DNA of 50,451 bases, from NCBI GenBank assembly GCA_021781655.1, contig JAJXWJ010000019.1:1-50451 (forward strand), given 5' to 3'. Origin of the DNA: Bacillota bacterium. Its GTDB lineage: Bacteria > Bacillota > Clostridia > Clostridiales > Clostridiaceae. A program made the position numbers and the translations under genes. Below the pieces are notes generated by a model, which saw only the letters and a list, made by a program, of their open reading frames with translations, was not told the origin of the DNA and did no database searches. Below are positions 44,564 to 50,451 of this stretch, in pieces. How positions within the stretch are numbered: the first letter of the stretch is position 1; each line of letters starts with the position of its first letter.

Positions 44564-47137
44564 TTGACAGATTGGTATAATTTATCTTCGTCAGCTACTG
44601 TAGATTTACTAAGAAGTGATTCGAATCGAGGGTTAAACGATGAACAAGTTACAAATAATAGAGGTACCTTTGGTAAAAATATAATAACAGAAGTAAAAAG
44701 ATATGAATTTTATAAAAATATTGCAAAGATATTTAAAGAGCCATGGGCTTTAATGCTTTTATGTGTAATAGCCATTCTCATTTTTTTGCATAGCTATATA
44801 GAAGCTGCAATTATATTGCTAATTCTTTTATTAAATTCAATTATATTGCTTTCAGAAAAATATGAGAATCAAAAGAAATTAAAAGAAATTAAAAATTTAA
44901 ATCTTGGAAGATGCAGTGTTTTAAGAAACGGAAATCTTGTAAACCTAGAAACTGCAGAGGTGGTAGTTGGTGATATAGTTATTTTTGGAAGAGGTAGTGT
45001 AATACCAGCGGATATTAGAATTATATCTGCTGAAGATTTAAGAGTTAATGAAGTCTCAATAACTGGAGATAACAACATTGTAGATAAATACTCATCAAAG
45101 CTTTTGGAAACGGATTTAAGTTTATCGGAAATGAGAAATATATTGTTTAAATCATCTAACGTAATTAACGGTAGCGGTGAAGGAGTAGTTGTAGCTGTAG
45201 GTGCAAGTACAGAAATTGGGAAGCTTATGCAGTCTATGATGGAAATAGATAAGGAAGAGAATACCTTTAATAAAGGCATTCAAACAATAATAAATGCACT
45301 ATGTGTCATTTTTTTAGTAGGCTCTATTTTTATTTATATTATTAAGCTTTTAAGCAAAGTTTCAAATTACATCATATTGAAGGGACTAGAAAAGGTGATA
45401 TTAGCTGCAGTGCCTTTTGGAATAGCTATTTGTTTATATTTTATATGGTTAATAATCAAATTGGTTAATAAAAAAGAACAAATACATATAAATAGTTTTG
45501 CAGCTATTAAAGAATTAAGCACCATAGATACTATTTTGACGGACAAAGAGGGTATTTTAACTGAAGATACAATGGAAGTTAGAAAAATATTTGACCTGGA
45601 AAAAATAATTGATGTAAAAGAAAAATTTGAAATGAATTATAATTTAGATAGAATTATTGAAATTGGAGTTTTATGTAATGATTGTTCGCAAAATGATGAA
45701 AAAAACAGTAGAGTCGATATTGCGGAAAAAGCTATAATAAATTTTGCTAATGAAATAGATATAGATAGTGATTTCCTTTTAGATACGCAAAAGAGAATTT
45801 TAAAAATGCCTTATGATAAAGTTAGAAGAATAAAAACTACAGTCCATCATCTTAGTAAAAGTAACTATAGGGCATATATAAAAGGTGCTGTTGACGTTAT
45901 ACTTTCTGAATGTACACACATTATGAAAAATGGAGTGGAAATAGAAATTAATGAAGATGAAGTAAATAGTATTAAAGCTGCAGACATAGAAATGTCAAGC
46001 GCATGTCTTTATGTTTTAGCCTTTGCTTATAGGAGTTTTAAATATAAACCAAGCAATAATGAGAATTTGGAAAGCAATTTAGTTTTTGCTGGACTAATAG
46101 GTTTTTATAATCCAATAAAGGCGGATATGGACTCTTTACTTAGCAAATTTAGGTTGCTTGCAGTTAAACCGATTATTATAACTGAAGACAGCAAATTAAC
46201 CGCCATGGCAATAGGGGAAAAATATAATCTTATCAATCTAGGTGATTTAGTAGTGTCTGGTTTTGAAATCGATAATCTTGAGCAAGGCGAGCTTCAAAAT
46301 AGTATAGATAAGTTTAGCATATTTTCAAGAATAAATAATTGGCATAAAATAAACATAATAAATTTTTTAAAGGAAAAAGGAAAAAATATTGCATTAACAG
46401 GCAATAAATTATTAGATTTGCCATCTTTAAGACTTGCAAAGATTTCAATAGCTTACGGACAAAGCTGCAGCAAAATAGTAAAAAATCTTTCTGATGTTTA
46501 TGTTGAAGATATTAATTTATTAAAAATTGCTGATTTTTTAAAATCCAGTAGAAGTATAATTAATTGTATTCGAGAAATTTGTAAGTTTATTTGTTTTTGT
46601 AGTTTAAGTCAGTTTTTATTTTCCGCGTTAGCTTTTTTACTGATGAGTAAAGATACTTTTAGTTTTACGCAGCTTTTGTGGCTAAATTTAGGGAATTTAA
46701 TTATTAGTTCTTTAATAATATTTTTTAACAGAAACAATATTGAACAAGATATAAATACCAATTATTCAATTGATATAAAAAGTTTAGTTGTAGATAAAAA
46801 TTTAATAGCTTACTTTTCTGTAATTATATGTGCAGTAGCGTTCTCATTGTTATCTATAACGGGGCTTTTAAAAAATATTTCAATTGAAAATATTTTATTC
46901 GGATTTTTCTTATTTGCTGAAACAATTGTTCTTTATAGCAAGATTATAATTAAAGGAATAAAAATAAATTTATTTACTTTATTTCATTTTATACTTAATA
47001 GTGCATTAATTTATTATCTTAATAGGGGAATGGTTGAATTGGTATCAATTTCTTGTGCGGTTTTCGTGTTCATTGCCATAGTATTATTAACAAGGTTTCT
47101 AAATGTATTCGGAGGCGAAGAAGTTATTGATTTTTAA
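44564..47137 (+). CDS. P-type ATPase-like membrane protein, probably catalytically inactive
   Basis: An 857-residue protein with the full layout of a P2-type cation ATPase: cation ATPase N-terminal domain, actuator, phosphorylation and nucleotide domains, and about ten membrane helices. The key motifs are changed. The phosphorylation motif DKTGT is DKEGI (D327 kept). The actuator TGES is TGDN (167-170). TGDGxNDxPAL is TGNKLLDLPSL (612-622). The helix-4 PEGL is PFGI (284-287). The helix-6 ion site NxxTD is NLGNL (708-712). KGAVD in the nucleotide domain is kept. The reading frame is intact over its full length, so it looks selected rather than decaying. TTG 44564 follows GAGGTGG; GTG 44552 is an alternative. 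Role unknown; a regulatory or scaffold pseudoenzyme is my inference. Confidence 0.85.
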   Translation: MTDWYNLSSSATVDLLRSDSNRGLNDEQVTNNRGTFGKNIITEVKRYEFYKNIAKIFKEPWALMLLCVIAILIFLHSYIEAAIILLILLLNSIILLSEKYENQKKLKEIKNLNLGRCSVLRNGNLVNLETAEVVVGDIVIFGRGSVIPADIRIISAEDLRVNEVSITGDNNIVDKYSSKLLETDLSLSEMRNILFKSSNVINGSGEGVVVAVGASTEIGKLMQSMMEIDKEENTFNKGIQTIINALCVIFLVGSIFIYIIKLLSKVSNYIILKGLEKVILAAVPFGIAICLYFIWLIIKLVNKKEQIHINSFAAIKELSTIDTILTDKEGILTEDTMEVRKIFDLEKIIDVKEKFEMNYNLDRIIEIGVLCNDCSQNDEKNSRVDIAEKAIINFANEIDIDSDFLLDTQKRILKMPYDKVRRIKTTVHHLSKSNYRAYIKGAVDVILSECTHIMKNGVEIEINEDEVNSIKAADIEMSSACLYVLAFAYRSFKYKPSNNENLESNLVFAGLIGFYNPIKADMDSLLSKFRLLAVKPIIITEDSKLTAMAIGEKYNLINLGDLVVSGFEIDNLEQGELQNSIDKFSIFSRINNWHKINIINFLKEKGKNIALTGNKLLDLPSLRLAKISIAYGQSCSKIVKNLSDVYVEDINLLKIADFLKSSRSIINCIREICKFICFCSLSQFLFSALAFLLMSKDTFSFTQLLWLNLGNLIISSLIIFFNRNNIEQDINTNYSIDIKSLVVDKNLIAYFSVIICAVAFSLLSITGLLKNISIENILFGFFLFAETIVLYSKIIIKGIKINLFTLFHFILNSALIYYLNRGMVELVSISCAVFVFIAIVLLTRFLNVFGGEEVIDF

Positions 47138-47198
47138 TTTTCACCTAAGAGTTTAAACCTATTATTTTTGGTTAAAATAATAATGAGGTGGTGAAATT

Positions 47199-47495
47199 AT
47201 GTTTGATAATGTTTTAGAAACTGTTGCTATAGATAGCAATACAGTAACTTTAAATATACCTAAAAAAGATTTTTTATTTATGTACGGAAATTATAATAGA
47301 GATTCAGCACAAAATTATGTTGATAATTATTTTAGAGAAAAAGGGAAAGATGGCATACCCTTTGTAAGTGAAATAACTGTTGATGAATTTTCTCATACAG
47401 TTAAAATTTCTATAGAAGTAAATTATAATAGGGACTTCAAATTAGATCAATTTGAAACTCCAGATGCTCTAAATGAAAATAGAAATTACTTTTAG
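47199..47495 (+). CDS. Hypothetical protein before comEC
   Basis: A 98-residue soluble protein that I do not recognise. It has no cysteine or signal peptide, is acidic, and is rich in tyrosine and asparagine (FMYGNYNRDSAQNYVDNYF; VEVNYNRDF). The strong GAGGTGGTGAAATT site shows it is translated. Its end overlaps the comEC start by 23 bases, so comEC is probably made by translational coupling from it. It lies 61 bases after the ATPase-like gene. Confidence 0.7.
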   Translation: MFDNVLETVAIDSNTVTLNIPKKDFLFMYGNYNRDSAQNYVDNYFREKGKDGIPFVSEITVDEFSHTVKISIEVNYNRDFKLDQFETPDALNENRNYF

Positions 47496-49230
47496 ACCTC
47501 TTGTTATTTTTTGTGTTTCACTAATTGTTGGATGTTTATCAGCATTATTGTTTAAGTGCAATATATTTTTAGATGTAGTAATAGCTGCATCTTTTTTTAT
47601 CTTTACATATTTATACTGCCCAAAAAAAATCATAATTATATGCGCCATATTTTTTGTTATCGGCTTTTTAAGCTTCATTACATATTTTAATGTTACCTTA
47701 GAAGATAACAAACTATACTGTTTAAGGATAATTAGTATAAATAAATACTATGCTAAAGCAAATTATTTTGGAAGAAGTTTAGAACTTTCAGGTAATTTTG
47801 ATAAGGTTGAGCGAGGCAATATTGTTTTTGTTAAAGGAAAGTTTGAAAAAAAGGATGATTACCAATATGGTACAATTGGACAGTTGAAAATTAAGAAAAT
47901 AGATAAAATAAATAAAGATAATATTTCAAATATATATGACTTTAAAGAAGCTTTATTTGAAAGATTTAGCAAAAGGATAGGTAATGAAAAAAGTGGAATG
48001 TTAATGGCTCTTTGCTTTGGTGATAGAACAAATTTGCAAAAAGATGATAAAAGTCAGTTAGAAACTTTAGGTATTGTTTATATTATATGCATTTCAGGTC
48101 TTCATATGCTAATAGTTTTTAAATTTTTAAAAAAATTTCTACCACTAGAAGCAGCTATTATAATTACAGCTTTTTATACTGCTTTTACTGGCTGCGAACC
48201 GGCTAGCTTAAGAGCACTTATTATGATAATTAATTTTCAGTTTTCAAAAAGGGTAAGAAGAAATTATGATTTTCTTTCATCCCTTTGCTTATCAGCACTG
48301 CTAATTTTAATTTTTAAGCCATACTATATAGTAAATATAGCTTTTACCTTATCATTTTTAGCCACTCTTGGAATAAAATTATTTTATAAGAAATTAACTA
48401 AGGTATTTTATAGATTACCAAAAAGGTTAAATGAAAGTTTAAGCATAGGCTTAAGCGTTCAAAGTCTTGTAATGCCCTATTCATTGTTTACTTTAAAGAC
48501 TTTAACCTTTGCTTTTGTTTTTGGCAATTTATTTTTAATACCTATATATACAGGTATAATAATATTAGGCATAATATCATTGCCATTTATATATTTACCT
48601 TTGGTTTTTAACTTTATATGTAATTTAATATGGATTTTATACATAGCGGCAATAGGAGCTTCAGGCCTTTTGGAAAAGCTGTCTTTACCTATTTTCTATG
48701 TAACAAGCTATGATGCGTATATTATATTTGCATTATATTTAGTTTATATTTTATTTAAGCTTGGTTACAAAAAAACAGCATATTTGATTCCAATGCTATT
48801 TATTTTGGCAATGGTTCAGTTTTATTCTTTTATTCCATCAGTTTCTTATGTATGCTTAAAAGGTGGAGAAGGCGTTATAGTTAGAAATAAATTTAAATCA
48901 GTTTTGATTTCTAATGTAAATTTAAAAGATCAAGCTGAAAAAGATAAAATTTTAAAAATCATTAATGTAAATAGTTTTATATATGCAGCAAAAGGAGTAA
49001 AGTTATCATTAAATGACAATTATTTTGTAAGCTTTCAAGAACATTGTTTAAAGGTTGAAAATAATACAAAACAAATTTTAATGGCAGATAAAAATGAAGC
49101 TATGTTTAATGGTCTAGGATATAGCAAAAATTATGATATAATGTATTTTGATAATAAAAATAACCAATATCCATTTGAAGAAGGATATTTTTGCATAATA
49201 AAAGATAAAATAATTGGAATTAAAGAGTAG
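47473..49230 (+). CDS. comEC: ComEC/Rec2-type competence channel, short form
   Basis: A 585-residue polytopic protein of the ComEC DNA-uptake channel family. Two helices start the protein, an OB-like region follows (about 75-150), then the competence domain with KSGMLMALCFGDRTNL, the hallmark ISGLHML and TAFTGCEPASLRAL, and further helices to about 455. After that only about 130 residues remain. They begin VCLKGGEGVIVRNKFKSVLIS, like the first strands of the usual metallo-beta-lactamase domain, but the HxHxDH metal site is absent. Bacillus ComEC has nearly 800 residues. The start lies within the preceding gene and has no strong binding site of its own. Confidence 0.85.
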   Translation: MKIEITFRPLVIFCVSLIVGCLSALLFKCNIFLDVVIAASFFIFTYLYCPKKIIIICAIFFVIGFLSFITYFNVTLEDNKLYCLRIISINKYYAKANYFGRSLELSGNFDKVERGNIVFVKGKFEKKDDYQYGTIGQLKIKKIDKINKDNISNIYDFKEALFERFSKRIGNEKSGMLMALCFGDRTNLQKDDKSQLETLGIVYIICISGLHMLIVFKFLKKFLPLEAAIIITAFYTAFTGCEPASLRALIMIINFQFSKRVRRNYDFLSSLCLSALLILIFKPYYIVNIAFTLSFLATLGIKLFYKKLTKVFYRLPKRLNESLSIGLSVQSLVMPYSLFTLKTLTFAFVFGNLFLIPIYTGIIILGIISLPFIYLPLVFNFICNLIWILYIAAIGASGLLEKLSLPIFYVTSYDAYIIFALYLVYILFKLGYKKTAYLIPMLFILAMVQFYSFIPSVSYVCLKGGEGVIVRNKFKSVLISNVNLKDQAEKDKILKIINVNSFIYAAKGVKLSLNDNYFVSFQEHCLKVENNTKQILMADKNEAMFNGLGYSKNYDIMYFDNKNNQYPFEEGYFCIIKDKIIGIKE

Positions 49231-49240
49231 GTGGAATAAC

Positions 49241-50266
49241 TTGATTAATTTTTTAGATTTGGATAACAATTTAAAGGTGAAAAAAATAAATAACTTTTAT
49301 ATTTTTTGTGGATTTAATGAAAATATAATAAAAGAATACATAAAAAATATATCGCTCATTGCTACTAATAATAATTTTCTAGATTTAAATTATTTTGAAT
49401 ATGATGGGAATAAGGTTACATATGATGATATAATAAACAGTTGTGAAACGTTGCCTTTTTTAAGTGATAAAAAGGTTGTTGTAATTTATAGAGCTAATTT
49501 TTTTAGTGACAAAGGCAAAGCTATGAATAAGAATGGTGATGAAATAATTAAACAGCTTATTAAATATGACGTTCCAAGCCACTGTGTTTTAATGATATAT
49601 TATATTTTTGAAAATGATAGAGAAAAGGTAAGCAGCAAGGTAAGAAAGTTTGATAAGAAAGCTTTAGTAGTGGAGTTTACCAAGTTAAAGGGAATGTTGC
49701 TTCAAAAAAAAGTTAAAGAAATGTTTAAGGAAAAAGGGAAAGATATTGGAAAGGCAGAGTTGGGTTTTTTTTGTAGTGAGGTCGAAAACAATCTGGATAT
49801 TATAGAAAATGAAATAGAAAAACTATGCTGCTATTGTGAAGAAAAAAATATTTTAAGGGAAGATATAATTGCACTTCTTCCTCATAAAAGCGATAGTGAT
49901 ATTTTTAATTTGGTCGATTTTCTTTCACAAAAGAAAGTAGAAAATGCGCTGGAAATATTAGATGAACTAATGTTTAGAGGAGAAAAAGCCACATATATTT
50001 TATCTATGTTTGAAAGGCAATTTAGATTGATGATAAATATTAAGTTTAAAATGGAGGAAGGAAAGAGTAAAGAAGAAATTTCAGCAGAAGAGAAGCTACA
50101 TCCCTTTGTTTGCGAAAAACTTATGATGCAATGCAAAAAGTTTACTGCCCTGCAATTAGCTAAAGCTGAAGAACTATGTTTAAAAACAGAACTTTTATTA
50201 AAAAGTACAGGTGGGGAAGACAAAATCAAATTAGAGCTGCTCATAATAAATAGTGCTATGCTGTAA
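49241..50266 (+). CDS. holA: DNA polymerase III subunit delta
   Basis: A 341-residue clamp-loader delta subunit that opens the sliding clamp ring. The family pattern is visible: NNFYIFCGFNENIIKEYI, VTYDDIINSCETLPFLSDKKVVVIYRANF, CVLMIYYIFEN and the C-terminal collar domain IFNLVDFLSQKKVENALEIL with LSMFERQFRLMINIK. TTG 49241 follows GGTGG by 7-8 bases; a TTG 9 codons earlier lies inside comEC. The order comEC-holA-rpsT (opposite strand) is standard in Firmicutes. Confidence 0.92.
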   Translation: MINFLDLDNNLKVKKINNFYIFCGFNENIIKEYIKNISLIATNNNFLDLNYFEYDGNKVTYDDIINSCETLPFLSDKKVVVIYRANFFSDKGKAMNKNGDEIIKQLIKYDVPSHCVLMIYYIFENDREKVSSKVRKFDKKALVVEFTKLKGMLLQKKVKEMFKEKGKDIGKAELGFFCSEVENNLDIIENEIEKLCCYCEEKNILREDIIALLPHKSDSDIFNLVDFLSQKKVENALEILDELMFRGEKATYILSMFERQFRLMINIKFKMEEGKSKEEISAEEKLHPFVCEKLMMQCKKFTALQLAKAEELCLKTELLLKSTGGEDKIKLELLIINSAML

Positions 50267-50274
50267 AAAGAGGA

Positions 50275-50310
50275 AAATAAATACCGGTGAGTTTCACCGG
50301 TTTATTTATT
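50275..50310. terminator. Bidirectional terminator between holA and rpsT
   Basis: ACCGGTGA (50283-50290) and TCACCGGT (50294-50301) form a perfect 8-base stem with a GTT loop, flanked by A-rich sequence on the left and T-rich on the right. It serves both converging genes. Confidence 0.9.
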
Positions 50311-50451
50311 AAGCATTTAAGCTGTTTAATTTTAATGCTAATCTAGATTTAGTTCTTGCTGCTTTGTTTTTATGTATTATACCTTTTGAAGCAGCCATAT
50401 CTAAAGATTTAACAACGTTTGCGAAGTTTGCTTTTGCTTCTTCAACGTTTT
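50309..50451 (-). CDS. rpsT: 30S ribosomal protein S20, C-terminal part
   Basis: The last 47 codons of S20, running off the right edge; the start is outside the window. The translation [20 protein letters not shown] followed by [20 protein letters not shown] matches the S20 helical bundle that binds 16S rRNA. It converges on holA with a shared terminator. Confidence 0.96.
   Translation of the reverse strand, partial: NVEEAKANFANVVKSLDMAASKGIIHKNKAARTKSRLALKLNSLNA

Noticed and set aside
44869-45279. Open frame of 136 codons antisense to the P-type ATPase-like gene
   Set aside because: Serine- and leucine-rich composition typical of the complement of an AT-rich gene; no start signals.

Overview
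The window reads as a 50 kb piece of a low-GC, AT-rich endospore-forming Firmicute, most likely Clostridium in the broad sense. The basis is codon use rich in AAA, ATA and TTA, strong GGAGG-type ribosome binding sites, a SpoIVFB-like sporulation protease, the Prp/extended-L27 pair, and the gene order maf-radC-mreBCD-PBP2-minCDE-spoIVFB-radical SAM-rng-rplU-prp-rpmA-obg-yhbY-nadD-yqeK-LCP. It is almost entirely ordinary chromosome. I saw no insertion sequence, prophage, CRISPR array, tRNA or rRNA gene.

Layout. 1-6205: an AraC-type response regulator, a convergent two-gene heterodimeric ABC exporter, and a divergent AraC-type regulator. 6202-13361: AddB and AddA, the double-strand-break repair helicase-nuclease. 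13377-15364: an AlaX-type tRNA-editing protein and a HisJ-type PHP phosphatase. 15373-17263: small and membrane proteins (an orphan protein on the minus strand, GtrA, a SPOR-like protein, a DUF4321-like protein). 17275-20967: Maf, RadC, MreB, MreC, MreD. 20979-26738: two tandem full-length copies of penicillin-binding protein 2, duplicated together with their terminator. 26763-28496: MinC, MinD, MinE. 28590-33509: SpoIVFB-like protease, radical SAM protein, its DUF2344 partner and RNase E/G. 33516-34617: promoter, L21 leader, L21, Prp, L27, terminator. 34681-39821: Obg, YhbY, NadD, YqeK, LytR-CpsA-Psr protein, RluD-type pseudouridine synthase. 39863-41125: D-Ala-D-Ala carboxypeptidase. 41261-50266: ComEA, an alpha-amylase with a starch-binding tail, a small kinase-like protein, a degenerate P-type ATPase, an unknown 98-residue protein, a short ComEC and HolA. 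The window ends inside rpsT on the minus strand.

How the genes work together. The central block joins cell elongation (MreBCD, PBP2), division-site placement (MinCDE) and wall chemistry (LCP ligase, carboxypeptidase). The block from RNase E/G to RluD is ribosome- and RNA-centred, with L21 autoregulation through its leader and proteolytic maturation of L27 by Prp.

Most worth a second look: (1) a P-type ATPase homologue at 44564-47137 in which nearly every catalytic signature has changed, next to an unknown small protein and a ComEC that has lost its metallo-lactamase domain; (2) the tandem PBP2 duplication; (3) an AlaX protein whose fourth zinc ligand is glutamine; (4) an ABC exporter pair whose degenerate residues fall on matching faces of one ATP site; (5) an alpha-amylase with a starch-binding domain but no convincing secretion signal.
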